Source: Rhodoblastus sp963710275
GTDB taxonomy: Bacteria > Pseudomonadota > Alphaproteobacteria > Rhizobiales > Beijerinckiaceae
Direction: 5' to 3'
Assembly: GCA_963710275.1 (NCBI GenBank)
Contig: CAVPZS010000008.1
Span: forward strand, 1,054,001 to 1,118,000
Length of the DNA: 64,000 bases
Shown here: piece after piece, positions 36,261 to 45,641 of the stretch
How the letters are laid out: each line of letters begins with the position of its first letter
Numbering within the stretch: position 1 is the first letter of the stretch
Made by a program: the position numbers and the translations under genes
Notes under the pieces: model-generated
The model's database searches: none
Told to the model about the DNA's origin: nothing
The model's input: the letters and a program-made list of their open reading frames with translations, nothing else

Positions 36261-37586
36261 TCATCGTGAACCTTGACCGGAGGGTACGGAATGATCCGCG
36301 CCATCCGCCCTGGCGATCAATTCACTGGGCACGAGCCGGATCAACGGCAGGATCAGCGCATAGACGAGGGTGATCAGGACCACGCAGACCTCGAAGCCGC
36401 CAAAATGGTCGTAAACCTGGGTTCCCAGCATGTCGCCAAAGCGCGAGGCGACGTAGTACAGGCCCCAGGAAAGCATCAGCGTCGTGCCCTGCAGGCCGGG
36501 CGGGCACGAGCGAATCAGCAGGTCGATATAGGCGGCAGTGGAGACCCCGCCCAAAAGGCCCATCGGCGCCGCCGCGAGCAGTGCGCCTGTCATGGAATGG
36601 ACGAAGAGAAGTGGCGTGAATTGCGGAATGGCGACGATCGTCCCCCAGAAGATCAGGTTTTTCAACGGCATGCGCCTACAGAGGAAGCCGTAGAGGACGA
36701 AGGTCGGAATGAAGGAGGCGGCGAAGATGGCGTTCCATTCTCCCCAGACGCTGTCGGGCGCATGAAGCTCGTTCTGCAGATAGAATTGCAGCGGCGTCTG
36801 CGCGCCGGGAGCGAAATTCCAGAACAGCCAGATCGCCAGCGCCGGATAGATCGGACGATGGCGGCCCAGCCTTTTCAGATCGCCGAGCAGACTGGTCCTG
36901 TCCGGCCGCTCGGCCGCGACATTGTCGAACACGGCGCTCGGTCGCAGAAGGCTGTAGAGAGCGACCAGGGCCATGATCGCCGCGCCAGCGAGGAACAGCA
37001 GACGCGCCGCGTCGACCTGGCTTTGCCCTTCGAGCATCTCGCTGAACCTGCCGCCCGCCAGAAAGGCCGTCACGGCCGGAAGCGCGGTGAAAGCCATCCA
37101 CAAGGCGCTGATGCGGCCGGACATGGCGTGCTGCTGGCCGAGCGTCGAAGCGAGGCCATTCATGGCGCTGGACAGGAACAGGAAGGCGCAGGTCAGGGCC
37201 AGGACGGCGGCGAGCAGCGTCGATTCGGTGATCGGCGTGTAGGCGAATGCGCCGTAGATCCCGGCCGCAACGACGCCGAACAGGAGCAGGAAGCCGCGGT
37301 CCTTCATGCCGAACGGGCTGAAGCTGTCGCGCATGAAGCCGAAGACGCCGGAAAAATAGAGCGGGATCGCGGCGACGAGCCGAAACCCGGCGAGTTGATG
37401 CGCTTCGAGGTGCAGTTTGTTCTTCAAGAAGAAGCTGATCGAAATGTCGAACAGGCCGCCATTGGGGTCTCCAAAGGCCAATAGCGTGATCAGCACGCCG
37501 AGATAGGCGAAAATCGCTCGGCGCGCGCCCGGCGCCAGCAGGGTTACGGCGGCGGGTTCGGGAGTTCCCGCGGGATCGATCGTCAT
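36261..37586 (-). CDS. MFS transporter, copy 2
   Basis: 441 residues, 12 predicted helices, clearly homologous along its full length to the transporter at 33456-34802 (shared FGDPNGGLFDISISFFLKNKLHLEAHQLAGFRL, GLASTLGQQHAMSGRISALW, LLIRSCPPGLQGTTLMLSWGLYYVASRFGDMLG). The two copies frame three small secreted-protein genes. Such pairs arise by duplication; divergence is enough that substrates could differ. Substrate unknown. Confidence 0.8.
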   Translation of the reverse strand: MTIDPAGTPEPAAVTLLAPGARRAIFAYLGVLITLLAFGDPNGGLFDISISFFLKNKLHLEAHQLAGFRLVAAIPLYFSGVFGFMRDSFSPFGMKDRGFLLLFGVVAAGIYGAFAYTPITESTLLAAVLALTCAFLFLSSAMNGLASTLGQQHAMSGRISALWMAFTALPAVTAFLAGGRFSEMLEGQSQVDAARLLFLAGAAIMALVALYSLLRPSAVFDNVAAERPDRTSLLGDLKRLGRHRPIYPALAIWLFWNFAPGAQTPLQFYLQNELHAPDSVWGEWNAIFAASFIPTFVLYGFLCRRMPLKNLIFWGTIVAIPQFTPLLFVHSMTGALLAAAPMGLLGGVSTAAYIDLLIRSCPPGLQGTTLMLSWGLYYVASRFGDMLGTQVYDHFGGFEVCVVLITLVYALILPLIRLVPSELIARADGADHSVPSGQGSR

Positions 37587-37725
37587 CAGGAACAGCTTTC
37601 CGGCGAGGAACTCAAGGAAAGCGCGAGCCTATGCATGTTGACGACCGAGGTCCATCGGCTCCCGCGCGCCCTTCCGCATCCGTCGCCGGCGCGCTAGATT
37701 ACGAACAAAAGGAAGCGCAAACGCC

Positions 37726-39255
37726 ATGGCCCAAGCGTCCCAGAACGACCCGCTCAACATTCCTGGAAAAATCCTCGTCGGCAAGGCTGGGGATTATGAC
37801 TATCTGCTGCTGCGCTACGGCAACCGCCACGGGCTCGTCGCCGGCGCCACAGGAACCGGCAAGACGGTGACTTTGCAAAGGCTTGCGGAGGGTTTTTGCG
37901 CGGCGGGAACCTGCGTCTTCGCCGCCGACGTCAAGGGCGACCTGTCGGGCATTGCCATGCCCGGCGACGGCGCGCCCGCCTTGGTCGCGCAGGCGCAAAA
38001 GATCGGCGTCAAATACGAGCCAGACCAGTTCCGCTGCGTATTTTGGGACATTTTCGGCGAAAATGGCCATCCGGTGCGCGCCACCATCGCGGAAATGGGG
38101 CCGCTGCTGCTGTCGCGCATCCTCGAACTCAACGAGATCCAGGAAGGCGTCCTCAATATCGCCTTTCGCGTCGCCGATGAGCAGGGCCTCGCGCTGCTGG
38201 ATCTCAAGGATCTGCGCGCCATCCTCGGCTATATCTCGGAAAACGCCGCCGACCTGCAACAACGATACGGCAATGTCGCGCCCGCCAGCATCGGCGCGAT
38301 CCAGCGCCAGCTGCTGGTGCTGGAGAACCAGGGCGCCGACAAATTCTTCGGCGAGCCCGCGCTCGACATCACCGACCTGCTGAAGCCCGATATCGACGGA
38401 CGCGGCTTCATCCACATTCTCAAGGCGGAAAAGCTGATCCGCAGCCCCAATCTCTACGCCGCGTTCCTGTTCTGGCTGCTCTCCGAACTCTTCGCCCGGC
38501 TGCCGGAAGTCGGCGACCCCGAAAAGCCGAAGTTGGTGTTCTTCTTCGACGAGGCGCATTTTTTATTCGACGACGCGCCCAAGGCGCTGCTGCGCGCCAT
38601 CGAGCAGGTGGTGCGGCTGATCCGCTCCAAGGGCGTCGGCGTCTATTTCGTCACCCAAAGCCCGGCGGACGTGCCGGATATCGTACTCGGGCAGCTCGGT
38701 AATCGCGTCCAGCACGCGCTGCGCGCCTTCACGCCGCGCGACCAGAAGGCGGTGAAGGTCGCCGCCGACACATTCCGGCAGAACCCCGCCTTCGACACCG
38801 CGGACGCGATCACGAAACTCGATGTCGGCGAGGCCCTGGTCTCCATGCTCGAGGCCAATGGCGCGCCGGCCATGGTGACGCGGGCGAAGATCGTCCCGCC
38901 CGCCTCGCGCGTCGGCCCGATCACCGCGGCGGAACTGGCGGATGTGCAGGATTCCAGCCCGTTCAAAGGCAAGTACGATACGCCCATCGACCGGGAATTG
39001 GCCTTTGAAATCCTTCAGGCCCGCGCGCAGCAGCGGACTTCCGGGCCGCCCGTCGCGGCGGGACAGCCGAATGCCGCCGATGGCGGCGTATTGTCAAAAA
39101 TCGGAGCCGGGCTCGAAGACCTGTTCAAGCCGCAAGGCAAGCGCATGTCGATCGGCCAGGCCGTGGTGCGCTCAGCGACCACCTCGGTGGCGCGCACCGT
39201 GGGATCGGCGATCGCCCGAGAGATTTTACGCGGGATCACCGGCGGGCTGAAGTAG
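37726..39255 (+). CDS. HerA-like ATPase, DUF853 family
   Basis: 509 residues. Walker A GATGTGKT at 40-47, Walker B with catalytic Glu in KLVFFFDEAHFLFDDAP, and a motif III-type GVGVYFVTQSPADVPDIVLGQLGNRVQHALRAF. This family (E. coli YjgR) is related to HerA/FtsK hexameric translocases; its physiological role is not established. It is not next to NurA or a recognisable defence partner, so a defence function is not supported. The C-terminus (SATTSVARTVGSAIAREILRGI) is a conserved helix of the family. Confidence 0.88.
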   Translation: MAQASQNDPLNIPGKILVGKAGDYDYLLLRYGNRHGLVAGATGTGKTVTLQRLAEGFCAAGTCVFAADVKGDLSGIAMPGDGAPALVAQAQKIGVKYEPDQFRCVFWDIFGENGHPVRATIAEMGPLLLSRILELNEIQEGVLNIAFRVADEQGLALLDLKDLRAILGYISENAADLQQRYGNVAPASIGAIQRQLLVLENQGADKFFGEPALDITDLLKPDIDGRGFIHILKAEKLIRSPNLYAAFLFWLLSELFARLPEVGDPEKPKLVFFFDEAHFLFDDAPKALLRAIEQVVRLIRSKGVGVYFVTQSPADVPDIVLGQLGNRVQHALRAFTPRDQKAVKVAADTFRQNPAFDTADAITKLDVGEALVSMLEANGAPAMVTRAKIVPPASRVGPITAAELADVQDSSPFKGKYDTPIDRELAFEILQARAQQRTSGPPVAAGQPNAADGGVLSKIGAGLEDLFKPQGKRMSIGQAVVRSATTSVARTVGSAIAREILRGITGGLK

Positions 39256-39303
39256 GCGCAATCCCTCCCCCCCAACGGGCCCAACGGGAGAAAAGAAGAT
39301 GCG

Positions 39304-40527
39304 TCACTTTGCGACGGGCGCGGCCGCCGCAGCCGGCGGCGCCGGCAGGTCGCTCGCCGTGACCGAACCCGGCGCCGGCGCCGGCGGATGCACGCTGCGG
39401 TCGGCGCCTCCGTCGATCACTGCCTGTTCGGAGTCTTCGCCGGCGCGGGGCGCGGCGATTCGGGCGCCGATCTGCTTCATGATCTGTCCCTCGGCATAAT
39501 TATCGTGACCGATGAAGCCGGCCGAAAATTCCGAAATGTCGAACACCTTGACGCCCATCTTTTCGATCATCTCGCGGTCCTGATCATTGCCGGGATCGAT
39601 CGAGCCGAGGCGCCGGTCGCCCTGGATCCCGGCGGAAACCTGCAAGGCGCGGTCGCCCTTGGAGACGAAGATCGAGAAATGCTGGGGATCGAGCCGCGCC
39701 ATCTGCGCCTTGAAAACCGACAGGTCGATGTCCGGCGCCGCCAGCATCACATTGCCGAGCTTGCCGTGGAGGTCGGGCGACCCGGATAGCGCCGCCTCGC
39801 GCAAGGTCTCCATGGTCAGCCATGTGCCCATGGAATGGGCGAGGATGTGGACGCGGCCGATCCCTGGCGTATCCGCCAGCTCGTTGATCAATTTCAAATA
39901 GGCGTCGCGCGAGGCTGTAGCGCTTTCCTTGTCGGCGCCATAGGCCAGCAGCGCGGCCTTGGACGGCCATGTGAACAGCACGGGGACGCCGCCGAAACGG
40001 CCGTCCACCACGATCTGGGCAAGACGCAGGCGCGCCTCCTCCATGGAAGTGTTGAACCCGTGCACATAAACCAGCACGTCGCGATTGACGCCGACGCGGC
40101 CGGAAAGATGCGCGGCGATCTGGGCGCGAAAATCTTCCTCCTCCAGCAGCCGATGGCCGGCGAGGACGAAATGATGGGCCGGATTGGGCGCGCCGAAAGC
40201 CGGCTTCTCGATTGCGCCAGCCTTGTGGCCCGGCGGCACCGTGACGAAATCGAGGGCATAGCGCGCCTGCGCGCCGGGCGTGAGTTCGGTCGAATGATTG
40301 CCGCCCTTGCGGGTCGAGGCGACGAAGATCGGCGTCGAATGGGCTGGTTCGTCCGGCTGGCCGGCAACCAGACTCCCGACGGCGCCGGCGCTGCGCGACA
40401 CCCCGTCCGAGACGGTGGAGCCGAAATCGGAGCTCGCGGCGGCGATTCCAACCGGACTGCAGGCCGAAAGGAGCGGAATCAGCGCCATGACGGCGCCAAG
40501 GGCGGCCAATTTCAATTTCTCATTCAT
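39304..40527 (-). CDS. Alpha/beta hydrolase lipoprotein (DUF900-like)
   Basis: About 407 residues. The lipobox LLSAC (near residue 22) marks an exported lipoprotein, which fixes the start at MNEKLKLAALG rather than at upstream in-frame codons. The hydrolase core has VYVHGFNTSMEEARLRLAQI (oxyanion strand) and the nucleophile elbow LAHSMGTWLTMETL. The C-terminus is a Pro/Ala-rich tail. DUF900 members resemble esterases of unknown substrate. Located in the inner or outer membrane, facing the periplasm (inference from the lipobox). Confidence 0.8.
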   Translation of the reverse strand: MNEKLKLAALGAVMALIPLLSACSPVGIAAASSDFGSTVSDGVSRSAGAVGSLVAGQPDEPAHSTPIFVASTRKGGNHSTELTPGAQARYALDFVTVPPGHKAGAIEKPAFGAPNPAHHFVLAGHRLLEEEDFRAQIAAHLSGRVGVNRDVLVYVHGFNTSMEEARLRLAQIVVDGRFGGVPVLFTWPSKAALLAYGADKESATASRDAYLKLINELADTPGIGRVHILAHSMGTWLTMETLREAALSGSPDLHGKLGNVMLAAPDIDLSVFKAQMARLDPQHFSIFVSKGDRALQVSAGIQGDRRLGSIDPGNDQDREMIEKMGVKVFDISEFSAGFIGHDNYAEGQIMKQIGARIAAPRAGEDSEQAVIDGGADRSVHPPAPAPGSVTASDLPAPPAAAAAPVAK

Positions 40528-40828
40528 CGCAGATCTTGTTTCCAATCGGCCCGCGCCCGTGTCGGCTCCAGCGCATAGTCCGGTCCGCAAATCCACGCAA
40601 CAGCGCACGGATCGCCTTGCAGCGAAACCCTTGCAGGGCCGCCGCCTTTCCGTCCAATCGACGCACAGCCCCGTTCGAGGCGCGTTAATGCGCGGAAAAG
40701 ACGGCAAGATTTGGACAGGCGGATTCTGTTCCATCGATCCTTAAAAATATACTTCTTGCAAAGGACTGATCTCGCCATATTTTTTTCGGGCAATTTCTTT
40801 TCAATCGCATCAACTTACGGAGAACGCC
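40528..40828. other. Divergent intergenic region between the lipoprotein hydrolase and the His-rich gene
   Basis: 301 bases carrying the promoters of two divergent genes. The right half (40740-40815) is AT-rich and ends in ACGGAGAA ahead of the His-rich gene. No RNA gene or clear repeat was seen. Confidence 0.5.
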
Positions 40829-41020
40829 ATGCTGAAATCCGTCTTCACTGCGATCGTTCTGTGCTCCGCCGTGGCTTTCGCGCCGGTCGCGATGGCCAAG
40901 GACGAGATGGCCGCCGGCAAGGAAATGCACCACCATCATCACCACCACCATCATATGCACAAGCATATGCATCATCATCACCACATGATGCAGAAGAAGA
41001 TGGAAGAGCCGAAGACTTAA
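40829..41020 (+). CDS. Very short secreted poly-histidine protein
   Basis: 63 residues: a 23-residue signal peptide (MLKSVFTAIVLCSAVAFAPVAMA) followed by a mature peptide of about 40 residues, 16 of them His (a run of nine, then a run of five, with Met interspersed) and eight Met. An ACGGAGAA lies just upstream of the ATG and a strong intrinsic terminator follows, so it is a discrete expressed unit. His/Met-rich periplasmic peptides bind Cu, Ni or Zn; metal buffering is the likely role, but this is inference from composition. I do not recognise a named family. Confidence 0.75.
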   Translation: MLKSVFTAIVLCSAVAFAPVAMAKDEMAAGKEMHHHHHHHHHMHKHMHHHHHMMQKKMEEPKT

Positions 41021-41057
41021 AGACGGCAAAACAAGAATTCTGCTCCTGACCCCTTGC

Positions 41058-41093
41058 CGGAGCCGATCGCGCGCAGCGACGGCTCCGTTTTCT
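41058..41093 (+). terminator. Intrinsic terminator after the poly-His gene
   Basis: CGGAGCCG (41058-41065) pairs exactly with CGGCTCCG (41080-41087), followed by TTTTCTT. This is the clearest rho-independent terminator in the window. Confidence 0.8.
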
Positions 41094-41145
41094 TGCCTCG
41101 TCGCGCCGGCTTGGCTTGCGCGAAAAACTCTGCTTTCCTCCGTTC

Positions 41146-41974
41146 ATGAGATGGCAGGTCGTCCTTGCGCGCGAAAAAACAGGCTGGGCCCTCCGCGAAG
41201 GGCTCTTTCTCGTCTCCGCTGCGCTGGCCGTGTGGGCGGCTCTCGCCTATCTCGCCCTGCCCGCGATATGGAAGCGGCTGGAAAGACAGGCGCAGGTCTC
41301 CAGCCTGGAGATGGTGACGCGGACCCGGCAAGGACTCGCCGGCGATCCGATCAATTTCGGCCTGGTCGGCGACCGCACGGAGGTCCTGTGCGCGTTTCGC
41401 TCGGCCGGCTGGAACTCTCGCTGATGCGGTGACCTTGCGCTCCAGCCTGGAAATCGCAGACAGCGTCGCCCTTCGCCGCGCCGATCCTGCCGCGCCGGTC
41501 AGCCCGCTCTATTACGACGGTCGTATCGAGGATGTCGCCTTTGAACTTCCGGTCGGGCTTTCCGCCGCGCGCCGCCACCACATCCGGCTCTGGCAAGTCG
41601 GCAAGTCGGTCTATGGCGGACGTCCGCTCTGGCTGGCCTCCGCCTCCTACGACCGCGGCGTCGGACTGAGCCGCTTCACCTTGCAGGTGACCCATCACAT
41701 CGACGCCAACCTCGACGCAGAGCGCGCCTTCGTCGCGGCGGCGCTGGGCAAGGCCGGGGCGATCCGCTCGTTTTTCCAGATCCAGGGCGTCGGCCCGACG
41801 CTTCACGGCAAGAATGGCGGCGACGACCGTTATTTCACTGATGGCGAGATTCTGATCGGGGTTCTGGCGCCGGGCTGCGATCTGGGCCCCGGCCTTGCCG
41901 TTCCGCCCCCTGATAATCCGCCGCATGTCGACCTGCGCAGCGCGCTGGTTCATGCGCTGGCGAAACAAAATTAG
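41146..41974 (+). pseudogene. LssY C-terminal domain protein, interrupted by one frameshift
   Basis: The first part has one membrane helix (REGLFLVSAALAVWAALAYLALPAIW) and runs to GDPINFGLVGDRTEVLCAFRSAGW. The second part, in another frame, continues with the expected ADAVTLRSSLEIADSVALRR, APVSPLYYDGRIEDVAFELPVG, RRHHIRLWQ and TLHGKNGGDDRYFTDGEILIGVL, all of the LssY_C domain. One surplus base near 41414-41420 explains the break. The function of LssY_C proteins is not established. The start is uncertain: the ATG at 41146 lacks a clear ribosome binding site. Confidence 0.75.
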
Positions 41975-42147
41975 CCAGGCGGATCCCACGAGGAAAATAC
42001 CGCGCTCCGGCCTTGCCACCGCCCCGCGCGACTGCCATTCTGCAACGCTTGTTTTTGAAATGCCTTTTCACGGGAGCAGTGGTGTGGCCATAGGGGCGTC
42101 CGCTCAAGACCGCGCAGGGACAAGCGCCGGGACAGCCGCTGCTGCGG

Positions 42148-42897
42148 GTGGAAAGCCTGGCGGTGCGCTTTGGCGGCATCATCGCCCTCGACGATATTTC
42201 CTTCGAGGTGGCCTCCGGGCAGATCTGCGGCGTGATCGGGCCGAACGGCGCGGGCAAGACCACCCTCTTCAACTGCCTCTCCCGCCTCTACACCCCCTTT
42301 TCCGGCGCGATCACCTTTTCCGGCCGGTCCCTGCTGGCGCTGAAACGCCACGAGATCGCGGAGCTCGGCATCGCCCGCACTTTTCAGAACCTCGCCCTGT
42401 TCGGCGCGATGAGCGTGCTCGAGAACATCATGGTAGGTGCGCATTGCCGGGCGCGCGGCGGCTTCCTTTCGGGCGCCTTCGCCCTGCCGGCAGGAAAGGC
42501 CGAGGAATCCCGCATCCGCGATCGGGCTATGGCGCTGGCCGAGGAATTCGGACTGGCCGACATTTCGGCCACAAAGGTCAGCGAGCTTTCCTTTCCGACC
42601 CAGAAGCGGGTCGAGATGGCGCGGGCGCTGGCGAGCGACCCTTTGCTCCTCCTGCTCGACGAGCCTGCGGCCGGCCTCAACCATGAGGAAGTCGAGCAGT
42701 TGCGCGAGGAAATCTGCGGCATACGCGACCGTCGCGGCGTGAGCGTCCTGCTGGTGGAGCACCACATGAATCTGGTGATGCGCATCTCCGACCAGGTCGT
42801 GGCGATCGATTTCGGAAGGAAGATCGCCGATGGGGCGCCGGAGGTGGTGAAGCGCAATCCCGACGTGATCCGCGCCTATCTCGGAGATGCGGCATGA
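42148..42897 (+). CDS. livG: Branched-chain amino-acid ABC transporter ATP-binding protein LivG
   Basis: Walker A GPNGAGKTT near residue 31, Walker B LLLLDEPAAGL, and the LivG-specific insertion region (GAHCRARGGFLSGAFALP). The signature motif reads LSFPTQKR rather than LSGGQ, a known LivG-type variation. The N-terminus is uncertain: this frame has only a GTG at 42148 with no ribosome binding site, whereas a GTG at 42084 with GGGAG upstream lies one frame away. A single inserted base between them would restore a longer protein. It overlaps livF by 4 bases. Confidence 0.88.
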   Translation: MESLAVRFGGIIALDDISFEVASGQICGVIGPNGAGKTTLFNCLSRLYTPFSGAITFSGRSLLALKRHEIAELGIARTFQNLALFGAMSVLENIMVGAHCRARGGFLSGAFALPAGKAEESRIRDRAMALAEEFGLADISATKVSELSFPTQKRVEMARALASDPLLLLLDEPAAGLNHEEVEQLREEICGIRDRRGVSVLLVEHHMNLVMRISDQVVAIDFGRKIADGAPEVVKRNPDVIRAYLGDAA

Positions 42898-43607
42898 CCG
42901 CGATTCTGGGCGTTCGCGATCTCAAAGCCTGGTATGGCCCGGTCCAGGTTCTGCACGGCATTGATTTCGACGTCGAGGACGGCGGCGTCACCGCCCTGCT
43001 TGGCGCCAACGGCGCCGGGAAGACCTCACTATTGCGCGCGATTTGCGCGATGATCCGCTGCGAAGGCCAGATCTCTCTCGACGGGCGTTCGATCGTCGGC
43101 CGGCAGACCGAAGACATTGTGCGCCTTGGCGTCGCCCACGTTCCCGACGGGCGCGGAACCTTCGTTGATCTCACGGTCGAGGAAAACCTGAGGCTCGGCG
43201 CCTATACGCGCAGCGACCGGAAAGCCGTCAAGGCCGATTTCGAGCGTATTTATAGCCTTTTCCCGCGGCTTGCCGAACGAAGGCTGAGACAGGCCGGCGT
43301 GTTGTCGGGCGGAGAGCAGCAAATGCTGGCGATCTCCCGCGCGCTCCTGCTGCGTCCAAAGCTGCTGCTGCTTGACGAGCCCTCCTTCGGGCTCGCGCCG
43401 CTGGTGGTCCGCGAAATCTTCGGCATTCTCAGGGCGATCAACAGGGAGGACCGCGTGAGCATGCTGCTCGTCGAGCAGAACGCCAATCTCGCGCTCGAAC
43501 TCGCCGATCACGCCTATCTCATCGAAACCGGCCGCGTCGCGCTGGGCGGAACCTCCGCCGCGCTGCGGGCGGACGACGCCGTCCGGAGGGCCTATCTCGG
43601 TTATTGA
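42894..43607 (+). CDS. livF: Branched-chain amino-acid ABC transporter ATP-binding protein LivF
   Basis: 237 residues. Walker A GANGAGKTS, signature LSGGEQQMLAISRAL, Walker B LLLLDEPSFGLAP, and the H-loop replaced by LVEQNA as is usual in LivF. It forms the ATPase heterodimer with LivG that drives LivHM. Overlaps the livG stop by 4 bases. Confidence 0.93.
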   Translation: MTAILGVRDLKAWYGPVQVLHGIDFDVEDGGVTALLGANGAGKTSLLRAICAMIRCEGQISLDGRSIVGRQTEDIVRLGVAHVPDGRGTFVDLTVEENLRLGAYTRSDRKAVKADFERIYSLFPRLAERRLRQAGVLSGGEQQMLAISRALLLRPKLLLLDEPSFGLAPLVVREIFGILRAINREDRVSMLLVEQNANLALELADHAYLIETGRVALGGTSAALRADDAVRRAYLGY

Positions 43608-43691
43608 TCCCTTCGCCCTCGGAGCGAACGACCTCGCGTACCAGACATGAACAACGAGAGCGCCGCCAAAGGGGCTCCGGGAGGAAATGGA

Positions 43692-44564
43692 ATGAACGAA
43701 TTTCTTCATCAGCTGGCGTCAGGTCTCGCCCTGGGCGGCGTTTACGCCTCCATGGCGCTGGCGCTGGTGATGATCTACCAGGCGACCCATCTGGTGAATT
43801 TCGCCCAGGGCGAAATGGCGATGTTCTCGACCTATCTCGCCTGGGACATGATCGACCGGGACGTTCCCTACTGGGCCGCCTTCGCGGCCACGGTCGCAAT
43901 CTCCTTCGTCGCCGGGATGGTCATCGAACGCGTGGTCGTGCGGCGCTTCGCCAAGGCGCCGGTCCTCACCTCCGTGATCGTGTTCATCGGCCTCGGCTTC
44001 ATCTTCGACAGCATCGCCGGCTGGCGCTATGGTTTTGAGGTCAAGAGTTTCGAAACGCCCTTCCGCGGCCGGCCCTGGTTCGGCAACGCCTACATGTCCG
44101 CGCATGAATCCGGTTCGATCCTGGTGACGCTGGCGGTGCTGGCGCTGGTCTATGCCTTCTTCCGCTTCACGCCGCTGGGACTGGCGATGCGGGCGGCGGC
44201 GCAAAATCCGGTGTCGAGCCGCCTCGTCGGCATTCGCGTCGGCTGGATGCTGGCGATCGGCTGGGGCCTGGCCGCGGCCATCGGCGCCATCGCCGGCATG
44301 ATGGCGGCGCCGATCGTCTATCTCGATCCCAACATGATGGGCGGCATCCTGCTCTACGCCTTCGCCGGCGCGCTGCTGGGCGGCATCGACAATCCCTGGG
44401 GCGCCGTCGCCGGGGGCTTCATGGTCGGCGTGCTGGAAAACCTGGTCGGCGCCTATGGCGTCGGCGCCGAGATCAAGCTCTCGGTCGCCCTCATCATCAT
44501 CATCGGCGTGCTGGTGTCGAAACCCTCCGGGCTCTTCGGCCGCCCGCTCACTTCCCGGGTTTGA
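43692..44564 (+). CDS. livH: Branched-chain amino-acid ABC transporter permease LivH
   Basis: About 290 residues, polytopic. The start at MNEFLHQLASGLALGGVYA is set by a GGAGG about eight bases upstream; an earlier in-frame ATG adds a non-family leader. LivH features: FAQGEMAMFSTYLAW, GLAMRAAAQNP (the EAA-like coupling loop) and DNPWGAVAGGFMVGVLENL near the C-terminus. Partner of LivM. Confidence 0.92.
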   Translation: MNEFLHQLASGLALGGVYASMALALVMIYQATHLVNFAQGEMAMFSTYLAWDMIDRDVPYWAAFAATVAISFVAGMVIERVVVRRFAKAPVLTSVIVFIGLGFIFDSIAGWRYGFEVKSFETPFRGRPWFGNAYMSAHESGSILVTLAVLALVYAFFRFTPLGLAMRAAAQNPVSSRLVGIRVGWMLAIGWGLAAAIGAIAGMMAAPIVYLDPNMMGGILLYAFAGALLGGIDNPWGAVAGGFMVGVLENLVGAYGVGAEIKLSVALIIIIGVLVSKPSGLFGRPLTSRV

Positions 44565-44565
44565 A

Positions 44566-45621
44566 ATGACCGCCGTGCCCCACACCTCCTCCTCCGCATC
44601 CGCCGAAAAATCCGGCGGCGCACTCGGCAAAAGGCTGGTCCCGGCGCTCGTGTTCCTCGCCGCCCTCGCGGCGACCTTCTTCGCGAGCGGCTATCACCTT
44701 TATCAGTTCGCGCAGGTGCTGATCTATGTGATCGCGCTGCTCGGGCTGAATCTGCTGACCGGAACCAATGGCCAGATCTCGCTGGGCCATGGCGCCTTCT
44801 TCGCCATCGGCGGCTATGGAACGGCGATCCTCGCCACAAAACTCGGGCTGCCTCTCTGGGCCGCGATTCCCGCGGCGAGCGCGCTCTGCTTCGTCGCCGG
44901 CTTCCTGTTCGGGTTGCCGGCGCTGCGCCTCGGCGGCCTCTATCTCGCCTTGGCGACCTTCGCGCTGGCGGTCGCGACGCCGCAACTCCTCACCTTCAAG
45001 AAATTCGACTTTCTGACCGGAGGCTCTGGCGGCCTGCACCTCGCCAAGCCGCAACCGCCCGCGGGATGGCCCTTGAGCCAGGACCAGTGGATCTATCTCA
45101 TCTGCCTGCTCTGCGCTGCGGGCCTGTTCCTCATCGCCGGCAACCTCGTGACGGGACGGGTCGGGCGGGCGCTGACGGCGATCCGCGAACATCCGGTCGC
45201 CGCAGAAACCATGGGCGTCAACGCCGCGCTCTACAAGACGACCTGCTTCGGCGTCAGCGCCTTGTACGCCGGGGTTGCCGGGGGCTTGAGCGCCGCGCTC
45301 GTCGGCTTTGTCTCGCCGGACAGTTTTTCGCTGTTCCTGTCACTGTCCCTGCTGGTCGGCATTGTCATCGGCGGGCTGGCTTCGACCTGGGGCGCCGTGT
45401 TCGGCGCTGTATTCATCGAATTCGTGCCCAATTACGCCGACCAGCTGTCCGTCGTCTTCGGCGAGGGCGCCAAGGCCCTGCCCGGCGCGATCTATGGCGT
45501 CTTGCTGATCGTGCTGATGGCCGTGGCGCCATCAGGCGTCGCCGGCGCCCTGGGCCGAGCCGCGGACGCCCTGCGCAGGCGCAGCAGGGAAAGCAAAGGT
45601 TCAAAAGTCATCAGGTCGTAG
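44566..45621 (+). CDS. livM: Branched-chain amino-acid ABC transporter permease LivM
   Basis: 351 residues, polytopic. Conserved LLGLNLLTGTNGQISLGHGAFFAIGGYGTAIL, the coupling loop GRALTAIREHPVAAETMGVNAALYKTTCFGVSALYAGVAGGL, and GLASTWGAVFGAVFIEFVPN. The ATG follows the livH stop almost directly, within the same transcription unit. Confidence 0.92.
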   Translation: MTAVPHTSSSASAEKSGGALGKRLVPALVFLAALAATFFASGYHLYQFAQVLIYVIALLGLNLLTGTNGQISLGHGAFFAIGGYGTAILATKLGLPLWAAIPAASALCFVAGFLFGLPALRLGGLYLALATFALAVATPQLLTFKKFDFLTGGSGGLHLAKPQPPAGWPLSQDQWIYLICLLCAAGLFLIAGNLVTGRVGRALTAIREHPVAAETMGVNAALYKTTCFGVSALYAGVAGGLSAALVGFVSPDSFSLFLSLSLLVGIVIGGLASTWGAVFGAVFIEFVPNYADQLSVVFGEGAKALPGAIYGVLLIVLMAVAPSGVAGALGRAADALRRRSRESKGSKVIRS

Positions 45622-45641
45622 AAAAAACAAGGGAGACATCA

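Noticed and set aside
36273..37484. 403-residue open frame antisense to MFS copy 2
   Set aside because: The MFS protein on the minus strand is clearly real; the antisense product is charged, repetitive and has no family-like sequence.
37726..39255. HerA-like ATPase considered as part of an anti-phage system
   Set aside because: No nuclease, Sir2, DUF4297 or NurA partner is adjacent, and the protein matches the chromosomal DUF853 (YjgR) family.
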